The notes under the pieces were generated by a model that was not told the origin of the DNA, searched no databases, and saw only the letters and a list, made by a program, of their open reading frames with translations. Below, piece after piece: positions 40,619 to 49,643 of a stretch of DNA of 64,000 nucleotides. Each line of letters begins with the position of its first letter. Position 1 is the first letter of the stretch. This stretch comes from Spinactinospora alkalitolerans (lineage in GTDB: Bacteria > Actinomycetota > Actinomycetes > Streptosporangiales > Streptosporangiaceae): the NCBI RefSeq assembly GCF_013408795.1, contig NZ_JACCCC010000001.1, positions 2,418,001 through 2,482,000 on the forward strand, in the 5' to 3' direction. Made by a program: the position numbers and the translations under genes.

Positions 40619-42046
40619 GTGAAAGGCGCCGAAACCGTGGCACTCCGTACCGCCAAGCGGGACACGCCCCCCGAAGCGGCCGCCGGCTCCCGCCGGGCCT
40701 GGCTCATCGTCGCGATGCTCGTGGTGCTGATGGCGCTGAACTACGCCGACAAGCTGGCGTTCGGCCTCGCCGCCACCCCGATCATCGCCGAGTTCGACCT
40801 GACGCTCGACCAGTTCGGGCTGGCCGGCAGCGCCTTCTACGTGCCCTTCTTCATCACCACCCTGCTGGTCGGGTTCGCGGCCGACCGGACCGGCAGCACC
40901 CGGCCGCTGGGCGCGATCGCGGTGCTGTGGGGCGTGGCGCAGATCTCCATGGTCTTCGCCACCGGCCTCGGGGTCATCCTGTTCTCCCGACTGCTGCTGG
41001 GCGCATCGGAGGGCCCCACCTACGGCCTGGTCAACCACGCGGCCTTCTCCTGGCTGAGGGACGGCGACCGCAACCTGGCCAGCTCCCTGCTCTCGGCGGG
41101 CGGCTCGCTCGGCGTCATGATCGGCGCACCGGTTCTGACCTGGCTCATCGTCGACCACGGCTGGCGGGCGGCGTTCCTGGTCTCGGGGCTGGCCAGCGTA
41201 GTGTGGTGCCTGGCCTGGATCTTCGTCGGACGGGAGGGGCCACTCAGCCGCAGGGACCCCGACTCCACGGCCGCGACCGCACCGGCCACCGCGGCGAAGG
41301 CGAGCGCCGCGGCCCCCGACACCACCGCGGCGGACGCGCACGGTCCCGGCCCCGTCGGGGGCGCCGCGCCCGCTCCGGGCACAGGGCCGTCCTTCCTGCG
41401 CATCGTCACCACGCCCACCTTCATCGCCGTGTCGCTGGGCGCCTTCGCAGGGAACTGGGCGATCGCCGTGGGCCTGTCCTTCAAGCCGCTCTACGCCGAA
41501 CAGGTGCTGCACCTCACCGAGCAGCAGATCAGCCTGTTCATCATCGTCGGGCAGATCTTCACCACGGTGGCCGTCTACATCGGGCTCGGCTACACCATGA
41601 AGGCACTCATGGCCCGCGGCTTCTCCGGCCGCGTCTCGCGCGGCGCCCTCGGCGGCGCCTGCGTGATCGCGGCCGGGTTCGCGTTCATCGGCTTCGTGTA
41701 CGCCCCCGGCCTGTACCCCAAGCTCGCCTGCAGCGTCCTCGGCGGCATCGGCCTGATCGCCTTCCCTGTCGGCAGCACCGTCATCGGCCAGATCGCCCCC
41801 GCCGCCCGCCGCGCGGGGGTGCTGGGCACCTACGCGGCGGTCTACGGCCTCGCCGGGATCATCGCGCCGTGGCTCACCGGGCTCATCGCCGAGCAGGCCG
41901 CCACCCAGGAGGCCGGGCTCAACAACGCCTTCCTCTTCTGGGGCGTCCTGACCGTGGTGTGCGGCGCCGTCGCGCTCGCCTGCACCCGTCCCGAACGCGA
42001 CGCGGCGCGGATCGGCTCGGCTCCGCCACCCGCGAAGACCGGGTGA
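40619..42046 (+). CDS. MFS transporter (ACS/DHA-like)
   Basis: A 475-residue, twelve-helix permease. NYADKLAFGLAATPIIAEFDL in helix 1, FAADRTGSTRPLGAIAV between helices 2 and 3 and LLLGASEGPTYGLVNHAAFSW in helix 4-5 identify the superfamily. A long Ala/Pro/Thr-rich loop of about 45 residues (near 215-265) separates the halves. GTG at 40619 with AAGGA 9 nt upstream. It is in operon with the alkylsulfatase-like gene and should move its substrate or product. Confidence 0.85.
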   Translation: MKGAETVALRTAKRDTPPEAAAGSRRAWLIVAMLVVLMALNYADKLAFGLAATPIIAEFDLTLDQFGLAGSAFYVPFFITTLLVGFAADRTGSTRPLGAIAVLWGVAQISMVFATGLGVILFSRLLLGASEGPTYGLVNHAAFSWLRDGDRNLASSLLSAGGSLGVMIGAPVLTWLIVDHGWRAAFLVSGLASVVWCLAWIFVGREGPLSRRDPDSTAATAPATAAKASAAAPDTTAADAHGPGPVGGAAPAPGTGPSFLRIVTTPTFIAVSLGAFAGNWAIAVGLSFKPLYAEQVLHLTEQQISLFIIVGQIFTTVAVYIGLGYTMKALMARGFSGRVSRGALGGACVIAAGFAFIGFVYAPGLYPKLACSVLGGIGLIAFPVGSTVIGQIAPAARRAGVLGTYAAVYGLAGIIAPWLTGLIAEQAATQEAGLNNAFLFWGVLTVVCGAVALACTRPERDAARIGSAPPPAKTG

Positions 42047-42055
42047 GGGCCGACC

Positions 42056-42094
42056 CCGCGGGCGGCGGGGCGGCTGCGCCCACGCCGCCCGCGG
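42056..42094. terminator. bidirectional stem-loop terminator
   Basis: CCGCGGGCGGCG (42056-42067) and its exact reverse complement (42083-42094) enclose 15 bases. It lies 10 bases after the MFS stop and 32 bases before the end of the convergent amidase gene. Confidence 0.7.
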
Positions 42095-42125
42095 GCGTCC
42101 CTCCCTCAGCACCGGGGGCGGCCGG

Positions 42126-43541
42126 TCACTCCAGTGCCGGACGGCGTTCGGCGAAGCGGGTGGCCCGCTCGAACGCGCGGCCGTGGCGGAGCAGCGCCAG
42201 GTCGGCCCCGTAGGGCGCGACGAGCTGGACGCCCACCGGCAGGCCGTCCGGCGTGAAGCCGCCCGGCACCGACATCGCCGGGCAGCCCGTCACCGTCACG
42301 TGGCAGGCCGAGCGCATCCAGTCGAGGTAGTCCCTCATCGGCTCGCCCGCGACCTCGGTCGGGTACTCCAGTCCCACGTCGAACGGCGGAAGCTGGCTGA
42401 CCGGCAGCAGCAGCAGGTCGTGGCGGCCGAAGAACTCCCGGAACCGGTGGAACAGCGCGGCCAGCCCCTCCTTGGCCCGGCCGACGTCCTCGCCCGACAG
42501 TGCGCGGCCGGCCGCGGCGTTGGCGACCACGGCCTCCTTCACCCGGCCGGGGTGGGCCTCGATCAGCGGGCCGAACGCCAGGTGGAACTGCCAGGCGCGC
42601 AGCGTGCGGAACACCTCGTCGGCGCCGGAGAGGTCCGGACGGACCTCCTCCACCACGCACCCCAGCCCGGCGAACGTCTTCGCCGCTTCGGTGACGACGC
42701 GCGCCACTTCCGGTTCGACCGGCAGCGCGCCGCCGAAGTCCGGCGAGAACCCCACGCGCAGCCCGCGCACGTCGTGCTCCAGCGGCGCCGCGAACACCGA
42801 TCCCGGCTCGCCCAGCGCGCCGGGCGCCCGGGGGTCGGGTCCGGCGATCGCCGACAGCAGCAGGGCGGCGTCGGCGACCGTGCGCCCCATCGGCCCCGCC
42901 GTCGCCATCGTCTCCCAGGGCAGCGACGACGGCCAGGCGGGCACTCGCCCGGGGGTGGGGCGCAGGCCTACGACGTTGTTGAAGGAGGCGGGGTTGCGCA
43001 GGGAGCCGCCCATGTCGGAGCCGTCGGCGAGCGGGTGCATCCCCGCGGCGAGCGCGGCGGCGGCCCCGCCGCTGCTGCCGCCGGCCGACTTGGCGGTGTC
43101 GTAGGGGTTGCGGGTGGTCCCGAAGATCGGGTTGAAGGTGTGCGATCCGGCCGCGAACTCCGGCACGTTGGTCTTGCCGATCGTGATGGCCCCCGCGGCG
43201 CGCATCCGCTCCACGATCAGCTCGTCGCGTTCGGGCACGTGGTCGGCGAAGACCGGCGAGCCGAACGTGGTGCGCACGCCCGCGGTCTCGTGGGTGTCCT
43301 TGTGCGCGATCGGCAGGCCGTGCAGCGGGCCGACCCCGGCGCCGGAGGCCAGGCGCTCGTCGGCGGCGGCGGCCTCGGCCATCGCCCGCTCCGCGCACAC
43401 CGTCACCACCGCGTTGACCGCGGGGTTGACCGCCGCGATCCGGTCCAGGTGCGCCCCGACCACCTCGCGGGCCGACACCTCCCGGGCGCGCAGCATCCGC
43501 GCGAGTTCCACGGCGTCCAGGCGGCACAGCTCAGTGCTCAA
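42126..43541 (-). CDS. amidase (amidase signature family)
   Basis: A 471-residue Ser-Ser-Lys amidase. HGLPIAHKDT contains the catalytic Lys81, KSAGGSSGGAAAALAAGMHPLADGSDMGGS (given in parts) holds the GGSSGG loop at 154-159 with the bridging Ser and the nucleophile Ser180. TTG at 43541 is the start: GGAGG lies just upstream and the codon overlaps the end of the M20 gene. Last gene of the operon that includes the M20 amidohydrolase and the symporter; it likely hydrolyses an amide imported by that transporter. Confidence 0.88.
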   Translation of the reverse strand: MSTELCRLDAVELARMLRAREVSAREVVGAHLDRIAAVNPAVNAVVTVCAERAMAEAAAADERLASGAGVGPLHGLPIAHKDTHETAGVRTTFGSPVFADHVPERDELIVERMRAAGAITIGKTNVPEFAAGSHTFNPIFGTTRNPYDTAKSAGGSSGGAAAALAAGMHPLADGSDMGGSLRNPASFNNVVGLRPTPGRVPAWPSSLPWETMATAGPMGRTVADAALLLSAIAGPDPRAPGALGEPGSVFAAPLEHDVRGLRVGFSPDFGGALPVEPEVARVVTEAAKTFAGLGCVVEEVRPDLSGADEVFRTLRAWQFHLAFGPLIEAHPGRVKEAVVANAAAGRALSGEDVGRAKEGLAALFHRFREFFGRHDLLLLPVSQLPPFDVGLEYPTEVAGEPMRDYLDWMRSACHVTVTGCPAMSVPGGFTPDGLPVGVQLVAPYGADLALLRHGRAFERATRFAERRPALE

Positions 43542-44889
43542 CGATTCCTCCGGTCACGGTGTCGAAGGAGCGGCGAAGCTCCAGGTAGGCCTCGCGGGAC
43601 ATCTTCGGCCCGCTCTCCGCGACGACCCGGTCGGCCCCGGCGGCGCCGTCGCACAGCAGGTCGACGACGGTCATCGCCATGAACTTCGCCGGGTTCACGG
43701 CGGCGGCGACGTGGTCGGCGGTGTGGAAGCCGGGGCCGTGGAACGCCGCCGAGCTGCCGGAGGCCGCCCACGGGTGCACGACCGGCATGATGTGGCCGAG
43801 GTCGCCGGCGTCGGTGGAGCCGCCCATGCGGCCGCCGTCGCGCACCGTCTCCCGCACGCCGAACAGATCGGTGCAGTTGGCGTACATCAGGTCGGCGAGC
43901 GGCGCGTCGGTCTCCAGCGGGAGGTAGCCGCCGACCGTCTCGATCCGCACGTCCACGCCCAGCGCGAACGCCCCGGCGCGCAGCGCGCGGTCCACCTTCG
44001 CCGCGGCGTCGCGCATGGCCGCGACCGTCCCGGCCCGGATCATCAGCTCCATGTCGGCGCGGGCCGGGACCGCGCTGACCGCCTCCCCGCCGGTGAGGAT
44101 CTGGCTGACCCGCACGGTGTCGGCGTCGTCGAAGGTGTCGCGCTGCGCGTCGATCGCCGCGATCGCCAGCGTCGCGGCCTTCAGCGCGTTGGCGCCGGCC
44201 CACGGCGTCGCGCCCGCGTGCGCGGCGACGCCGGTGAACGTGACGCGCTTGACCAGGGAGCCGTTCGCCGACATCGCGACCGCCGCGGCCGGCGAGCTCA
44301 CCATCGGCCCGGCGTGCGTCATCATCGCGATGTCGACGTCGTCGAACGCGCCGAGCCGGATCAGCTCCGGCTTGCCGAGGATGAACTCGAAGTCCCCGGC
44401 CTCCCGGCGCGACAGCCGCCAGTCGACCTCGATGCACTCCTCAGCAGGCACGGCGAACAGCGCGACGTCGCCGTCGAGCCGGTCCATGACCGGGGCCAGG
44501 CCGAACCCGGCCCCGATCATCGACGCGATCTGGGCGTTGTGCCCGCAGGCGTGCGCAGCGCCGGTCTCGGGGTCGGCGTAGGGGTGGCCGGAGACCAGCA
44601 GCGAGTCCAGCTCGCCGAGGACCGCGACGGTGCGCCGCGACGTCCGGCCGCGCATGCGGGCCTTGACGCCGGTCCCGGCGAGCCCGTCCTCGTGGGCCAG
44701 GCCCATGCCGTCGAACCACCGCCGCACCCGCTCCGACGTGCGCGTCTCCCGCCAGCCCGTCTCGGGGTGGCGCAGGACCTCCTCGGAGACCGCGGTGACC
44801 TCCTCGGCGCGCCGGTCGATCTCCGCACAGACGGCGGCCTTCAGCCGCGCGCGCTCCGCTGCCGCATCCGTCGCGGTCGTGTCGCTCAT
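43531..44889 (-). CDS. M20-family amidohydrolase (AbgB/peptidase M20D-like)
   Basis: A 452-residue metallo-amidohydrolase. LGELDSLLVSGHP, AHACGHNAQIASMIGAG (metal His) and VPAEECIEVDW (metal Glu pair) are the active-site segments, and FTGVAAHAGATPWAGANAL is the start of the dimerisation domain. C-terminal STDAGDLGHIMPVVHPWA gives the last metal ligands. Relatives cleave p-aminobenzoyl-glutamate, indole-amino acid or N-acyl amino acid conjugates. ATG at 44889 with GGAG 8 nt upstream. It follows the symporter gene by 19 bases and overlaps the amidase gene. Confidence 0.85.
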   Translation of the reverse strand: MSDTTATDAAAERARLKAAVCAEIDRRAEEVTAVSEEVLRHPETGWRETRTSERVRRWFDGMGLAHEDGLAGTGVKARMRGRTSRRTVAVLGELDSLLVSGHPYADPETGAAHACGHNAQIASMIGAGFGLAPVMDRLDGDVALFAVPAEECIEVDWRLSRREAGDFEFILGKPELIRLGAFDDVDIAMMTHAGPMVSSPAAAVAMSANGSLVKRVTFTGVAAHAGATPWAGANALKAATLAIAAIDAQRDTFDDADTVRVSQILTGGEAVSAVPARADMELMIRAGTVAAMRDAAAKVDRALRAGAFALGVDVRIETVGGYLPLETDAPLADLMYANCTDLFGVRETVRDGGRMGGSTDAGDLGHIMPVVHPWAASGSSAAFHGPGFHTADHVAAAVNPAKFMAMTVVDLLCDGAAGADRVVAESGPKMSREAYLELRRSFDTVTGGIVEH

Positions 44890-44908
44890 GGCTCGCACTC
44901 CTCCCTCT

Positions 44909-46366
44909 CTACTTCTCCGCGGCGACCGGCACCGACGGCGTCGGCTCCTCCGGCGCGCCGGCCCTCCGGCGCGCGTTCAGCACGAGCTGGGCCGCGGCGG
45001 CCACCGCGACGTTGACGACGAGTGCGACGACGCCCTCGCTGACGTCGCCGAAGCGCAGCGGTGTGAACGTCAGGACGATGACCGCGCCGACACCGGTCAG
45101 CATGCCCAGCATCGCCGGCCCCGCGTCGAGCAGCCGCCGCCTGCCGATCGCGGCGAGCAGCGCCGGCGCGAGCTGGGTCAGGCCGCTGAACGTGAGCAGC
45201 AGCAGGTTCGCCAGCAGGTCGGGGCGCAGGATGCCCAGGACCAGCGCGAGCGAGGCCGAGGCGACCACCACGCCGTGGTTGACGGCGAACCTCGCGCGCT
45301 CCCCGCGCGGTGTGACCAGGTTGTTCGCGACGAGCGTCGAGATGCCCAGGCACATCGCCGCCCCGGGCACCATCGCGGTCGCGGCGGCGGCGACGGCGAC
45401 CACGCCGGTGGCCCAGTCCGGCAGCGCGCCGGCGGCGAGCGTGAGCAGCACGGCGTCGCTGCGGGTGCCGGAGTCGAGCACGAGCAGCCCGGTGAAGCCG
45501 ACGATGATCGGCAGGATGATGACCACCTGGTACAGCGGCAGGAACACGTTGTTGGTGCGGATCACCGCCGCGCTGCGGGAGGCGAGCATGGGCGGCCACA
45601 TATGCGGCAGCGTCAGGAACGCGCTGCCCAGCGCGGAGACGAGGACGTTGCTGAACCACCAGGTCCGGGAGAAGCCCTCGACGTCGCCGACGGTCAGCAT
45701 CTCCGGGCGCAGCTCGCGGACCTGCTCGAACAGCGCGCCGATTCCGCCGGCGTAGTGCATCGGGACCAGGACCGCGATGACCGCGATCACGACGATCACC
45801 AGCGCGTCCTTGAAGTAGGCGGTCGTCGCGATGCCGCGGATCCCCGACCACAGGACGAAGGCCACCATCAGAACGGTCGCCACGATCATGCTCAGCGTGC
45901 CCGACGCCGCGTCCCCGGTGACCAGTTCGACGATCAGGCCCAGCCCGGTGATCTGCAGCTGCAGGTAGGGCAGCAGGAACACCACGCCGATGACGGCGAC
46001 GAGCCTGCCGAACAGCGGACTGGAGTAGCGGTGCGCGTAGAAGTCGGCCTGGGTGATGTAGCCGTGCTCCTTGCCCAGCCGCCAGATCATCGGGCCGATG
46101 AAGAACAGTCCGAGGTAGCTCAGCGGGATGTAGGGGATGGCGTAGGTGGCGGCGGCGCCGCCGGTGAACGCCAGGCCGGCGACGGCGAGGAAGGTGAAGG
46201 TCGTGAACGACTCGCCGGCCTGGAGGAACCACATCGACAGCGCGCCGAAGTCGCGGCCCCCGACCGTCCACTCCGAGAGGTTCACCGACTTCTTGCGGCC
46301 GAGCAGGCCGAGGAGCGCGATGACGGCCATTCCGGCCAGGGACACCAGGAACGTCGTGGTCAGCAC
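44909..46366 (-). CDS. sodium:solute symporter family transporter
   Basis: A 485-residue SSS-family permease (PutP/PanF-like) with about 13 helices. LSEWTVGGRDFGALSMWFLQAGESFTTFTF, cited in parts, forms the sodium/substrate helices 1-2, RLGKEHGYITQADFYAHRY is the conserved loop, and GIRGIATTAYFKDALVIVV is another family landmark. GTG at 46366 with GAGGAGGAC upstream. It overlaps the small DUF3311 gene by 7 bases; these two proteins occur together in many bacteria. It likely imports an amino acid derivative for the two downstream hydrolases. Confidence 0.88.
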   Translation of the reverse strand: MLTTTFLVSLAGMAVIALLGLLGRKKSVNLSEWTVGGRDFGALSMWFLQAGESFTTFTFLAVAGLAFTGGAAATYAIPYIPLSYLGLFFIGPMIWRLGKEHGYITQADFYAHRYSSPLFGRLVAVIGVVFLLPYLQLQITGLGLIVELVTGDAASGTLSMIVATVLMVAFVLWSGIRGIATTAYFKDALVIVVIAVIAVLVPMHYAGGIGALFEQVRELRPEMLTVGDVEGFSRTWWFSNVLVSALGSAFLTLPHMWPPMLASRSAAVIRTNNVFLPLYQVVIILPIIVGFTGLLVLDSGTRSDAVLLTLAAGALPDWATGVVAVAAAATAMVPGAAMCLGISTLVANNLVTPRGERARFAVNHGVVVASASLALVLGILRPDLLANLLLLTFSGLTQLAPALLAAIGRRRLLDAGPAMLGMLTGVGAVIVLTFTPLRFGDVSEGVVALVVNVAVAAAAQLVLNARRRAGAPEEPTPSVPVAAEK

Positions 46367-46572
46367 GGGCCGTCCTCCTCGTCGGCACCGCGGTGGGTGC
46401 GGTTCACCAGCGCCAGGAACGGCGTGATCGCCAGGACCCACACCGAGGTCCAGACGAACAGCGCGGGCAGGCCGAACCAGAGCCGGTCGGTGTTGACGAA
46501 CGGCAGCCACACCGACGACAGCAGTGCGGCGACGGGAACGGCCAGCAACGCCACGGCGCCTTTGCGGCTCAC
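46360..46572 (-). CDS. DUF3311 small membrane protein
   Basis: A 70-residue protein with two membrane helices (AVALLAVPVAALLSSVWLPF and FGLPALFVWTSVWVLAITPF) and the short basic C-terminus usual for DUF3311. GTG at 46572. It is the first gene of the operon and overlaps the symporter gene by 7 bases. It is thought to be an accessory subunit of the adjacent SSS transporter. Confidence 0.82.
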   Translation of the reverse strand: MSRKGAVALLAVPVAALLSSVWLPFVNTDRLWFGLPALFVWTSVWVLAITPFLALVNRTHRGADEEDGPC

Positions 46573-46730
46573 CGGAGCGCCCCGGTGGTCCGTGTGGTGG
46601 GGGAGTCGGACACGTCGGCCTCCTTGGCTGAAGAAAACGTGTGGCCAAGAATGCATGTGCCGCCTGTTACAGACAAGTGGAATCGCTATAGTGACGAAAA
46701 CAGCCATCAGAATGACCGGAGGGCGCTACC

Positions 46731-47687
46731 ATGCCGCAGGAGCTGGACGGACTCGACCGGCGGATCATGGCCGCTCTCCAGGTCGACGGGCGGGCTCCGT
46801 GGCGCCGGATCGCCGCCGTGCTGGGCGAACCGGAGCGCTCGGTCGCGCGGCGCGGCAACCGGCTGCTGGAGCGCGGGCTCGTCACGGTCATCGGACTGTG
46901 CATCGGCGGCGAGCCGGTCATCGTCCGCAGCCGGCACGCCAGCGGCGGCCTCCGCATGGGCGGCACCGCGCTCGCCCGCCGCTCCGACACGACGTTCAGC
47001 TACGCGGTCACCGGGACCGCGGACTGCGTCACCGAGCTGTTCTGCGCGCCGGAGCGGCTGCTGGCCCTCACCGTGGACGAACTGCCCGGCCTGCCCGGCG
47101 TCGTCGGCGTCGAGACGCTGCCGGTGCTGCACTACTACCGGACCGTGCACGAGTGGTTCCCCGGCGTCCTCACCTCCGACGAGACCGCGGGGCTCTGCGA
47201 GTTCGAGCCGATCACGCCCACGGCGCAGAACCCGCCGCCGGACTCGTTGAGCGAGGTCGACCACGCGATCCTGCGCGGACTGTCGGGCAACGGCCGGCTC
47301 ACCCACGAGGTGCTCGGCCGCATGGCCGGGGTGTCGGAGCCGACGGCCCGGCGCAGGGTGGAGTCGCTGCGCGCCAGCGGCCTGGTCCACCTGCGCGCGG
47401 TCGTGGAGCCCGCCCTGCTGGGGCTCCCGGTCGAGGCGCTGCTGTGGATCAAGGCCGCGCCGCACGCGACCGACGAAATCGGCCACGGGCTGCTCGAATC
47501 GACGTGGGTGCGCTACGCGGCCGTGCTGATGGGCGAGTACCAGATCCTGTGCCACGTGGCCGCGCCGTCAAAGGCGGAGCTGCACGACTTCATCTCGCGC
47601 GGCGCGTGGTCGCGCCGCGCCGCAGCCGTGGACACCTCGCTCATCGTCAGCCCGTTCAAGCGCAGCGGCGTCCTGCGCTCCCGCTGA
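46731..47687 (+). CDS. Lrp/AsnC-family regulator with two helix-turn-helix units
   Basis: A 318-residue double AsnC-type regulator. First HTH in residues 6-55 (LDRRIMAALQVDGRAPWRRIA), then a RAM-like domain; second HTH near 183-230 (SEVDHAILRGLSGNGRLTHE, GVSEPTARRRVESLRASG) and a final ligand-binding domain. It is divergent from the DUF3311/symporter/M20/amidase operon and probably controls it in response to an amino acid. In the gap, CTTGG and CCAAG (46623-46648 region) form a dyad and TATAGT at 46687-46692 is a possible -10 box. The last codons form part of a terminator stem. Confidence 0.87.
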   Translation: MPQELDGLDRRIMAALQVDGRAPWRRIAAVLGEPERSVARRGNRLLERGLVTVIGLCIGGEPVIVRSRHASGGLRMGGTALARRSDTTFSYAVTGTADCVTELFCAPERLLALTVDELPGLPGVVGVETLPVLHYYRTVHEWFPGVLTSDETAGLCEFEPITPTAQNPPPDSLSEVDHAILRGLSGNGRLTHEVLGRMAGVSEPTARRRVESLRASGLVHLRAVVEPALLGLPVEALLWIKAAPHATDEIGHGLLESTWVRYAAVLMGEYQILCHVAAPSKAELHDFISRGAWSRRAAAVDTSLIVSPFKRSGVLRSR

Positions 47688-47706
47688 CCACGGGAGCGCA
47701 GGACGC
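47668..47706 (+). terminator. stem-loop with the stop codon in its loop
   Basis: GCGTCCTGCGCTCCCG (47668-47683), the last codons of the AsnC-type gene, is exactly complementary to 47691-47706. The 7-base loop CTGACCA contains the TGA stop. A ribosome finishing translation would cover the left arm, so translation and termination may compete. Confidence 0.75.
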
Positions 47707-47801
47707 GTGCGCCGCCGCTGCGGCGCCGCGGTCGCGGTGCCCGGCCGCACCGCATGTTCGGCCCCCGGCCGGGTAGCGGTCGCCGCGAAGGAGGACGCGA
47801 A

Positions 47802-49628
47802 TTGCCTTTGCGGATCGAGGACTACGCGCTGATCGGGGACACGCAGACGGCGGCGCTGGTCGGGACCGACGGGGGGATCGACTGGCTGTGCCTGCCCCGG
47901 TTCGACTCCGGGGCCTGCTTCGCGGCTCTGCTCGGCGACGCCGACAACGGCCGCTGGAGTATGGCCCCGGCGGGGCCGCACCGGATGCTGGGGCGGCGCT
48001 ACCGCGACGACAGCCTGGTGCTGGAGACCGAGTTCGGTGACGACGAGGGGGCGATCCGGGTCGTCGACTGCATGCCGATCCGCGACCGCGCGCCCGACCT
48101 GGTGCGGCGGGTGGAGGGCGTGCGGGGCCGGGTCCGGGTCCGCTCCCGGCTGAAGGTCCGCTTCGACTACGGCTACGTCATCCCGTGGCTGCCCGGCGAC
48201 GGCCACCGGCTGCGCATGGTCGCGGGCCCCGACGCCGTCCACCTCGACTCCGACGTCGAGTTCGACGTCGACGACCCGACGGAACCGGTGGCGGAGTTCA
48301 CCGTCGCCGAGGGCCAGAGCGTGGGCTTCCGGTTGACGTGGACCCCGTCGACCGCGCCCGAACCGCGGGATCTCGACATCGGCCGGGCCATCGACGACAC
48401 GGACGAGTGGTGGCGGGAGTGGGCCGGGCGCTGCGACTACGGCGGGGAGTACCGGGAGGCGGTCATCCGGTCGCTGATCACGCTCAAGGCGCTCACCTAC
48501 GCGCCGAGCGGCGGCATCGTCGCGGCCCCCACCACCTCGCTGCCCGAGCAGTTGGGCGGGGTGCGCAACTGGGACTACCGCTACTGCTGGATCCGCGACG
48601 CCACGTTCACCCTGCTGGCGCTCTTGGACGCCGGGTACGAGGAGGAGGCCGCCGCGTGGCGGGAGTGGCTGCTGCGCGCGGTCGCCGGGCACCCGGGGCA
48701 GATGCGGATCATGTACGGGATCGAAGGCGAGCGCCGGCTGCCGGAGAACGAGCTGGACTGGCTGTCCGGCTACGCCGGGTCGCGCCCGGTGCGCATCGGC
48801 AACGAGGCCGCCCGGCAGTGGCAGCTCGACGCCTACGGCGAGATCATGGACGCCCTGCACCAGGCCCGCGACCGCGGCATCCCGCCGGACGAGCAGGCGT
48901 GGCGGCTGCAGCGCGCGCTGATGGAGTTCCTGGAGTCGCGCTGGGACGAACCCGACAACGGCATCTGGGAGATGCGCGGCCCGCGCCGCCACTTCACCCA
49001 CTCCAAGGTGATGGCCTGGACGGCGGTGGACCGCGCGGTCAAGGCCGTCGAGGACTTCGAGCTGAGCGGTCCGGTGGAGAAGTGGAAGCGGCTGCGCGAC
49101 GAGATCTTCGACGAGGTGTGCGCCAAGGCCTACGACGGTGAGCGCCGCACGTTCACGCAGTACTACGGCTCCTCGGGGCTGGACGCGTCGCTGCTGCTGA
49201 TGACCAGCGTCGGTTTCCTGTCGGCCGACGACGAGCGGATGGAGGGCACCGTCGCGGCCATCGAGCGCGAGCTGTGCGAGGACGGCTTCGTCCAGCGCTA
49301 CGCCATGAGCGCGTGGAGCAGGGAGGTCGACGCGCTGCCCCCGGGCGAGGGCGCCTTCCTGCCCTGCACGTTCTGGCTCGCCGACAACCACATCCTGCAG
49401 GGGCGGGTGGAGGAGGGGCGCGCGCTGTTCGAGCGGCTGCTCGGCCTGCGCAACGACCTGGGGCTGCTGGCGGAGGAGTACGATTCGCGCGCCGGGCGGA
49501 TGGTGGGCAACTTCCCCCAGGCGCTGTCGCACATCGCCCTGGTCAACACCGCCTTCACCCTCCAGACCTCGCACGGCCCGACCCAGCGGCGAGCGGAGAC
49601 CGGCCGGCACGAGCAGCCGCCGGAGTGA
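47802..49628 (+). CDS. GH15 family glucoamylase/trehalase-like enzyme
   Basis: A 608-residue GH15 enzyme. Residues 1-~220 form the beta-sandwich domain (RIEDYALIGDTQTAALVGTDGGIDWLCLPRFDS); residues ~225-600 the (alpha/alpha)6 barrel, with TTSLPEQLGGVRNWDYRYCWIRDA (substrate loop, in parts) and DEPDNGIWEMRGPRRHFTHSKVMAW carrying the general acid Glu; FTQYYGSSGLDASLL and FLPCTFWLADNHILQG follow. TTG at 47802 was chosen: AAGGAGG is 7 nt upstream. No signal peptide. Actinobacterial relatives include trehalases and alpha-1,4-glucosidases; I cannot choose between them. Monocistronic. Confidence 0.9.
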   Translation: MPLRIEDYALIGDTQTAALVGTDGGIDWLCLPRFDSGACFAALLGDADNGRWSMAPAGPHRMLGRRYRDDSLVLETEFGDDEGAIRVVDCMPIRDRAPDLVRRVEGVRGRVRVRSRLKVRFDYGYVIPWLPGDGHRLRMVAGPDAVHLDSDVEFDVDDPTEPVAEFTVAEGQSVGFRLTWTPSTAPEPRDLDIGRAIDDTDEWWREWAGRCDYGGEYREAVIRSLITLKALTYAPSGGIVAAPTTSLPEQLGGVRNWDYRYCWIRDATFTLLALLDAGYEEEAAAWREWLLRAVAGHPGQMRIMYGIEGERRLPENELDWLSGYAGSRPVRIGNEAARQWQLDAYGEIMDALHQARDRGIPPDEQAWRLQRALMEFLESRWDEPDNGIWEMRGPRRHFTHSKVMAWTAVDRAVKAVEDFELSGPVEKWKRLRDEIFDEVCAKAYDGERRTFTQYYGSSGLDASLLLMTSVGFLSADDERMEGTVAAIERELCEDGFVQRYAMSAWSREVDALPPGEGAFLPCTFWLADNHILQGRVEEGRALFERLLGLRNDLGLLAEEYDSRAGRMVGNFPQALSHIALVNTAFTLQTSHGPTQRRAETGRHEQPPE

Positions 49629-49643
49629 ACGCCGATACCGGGG

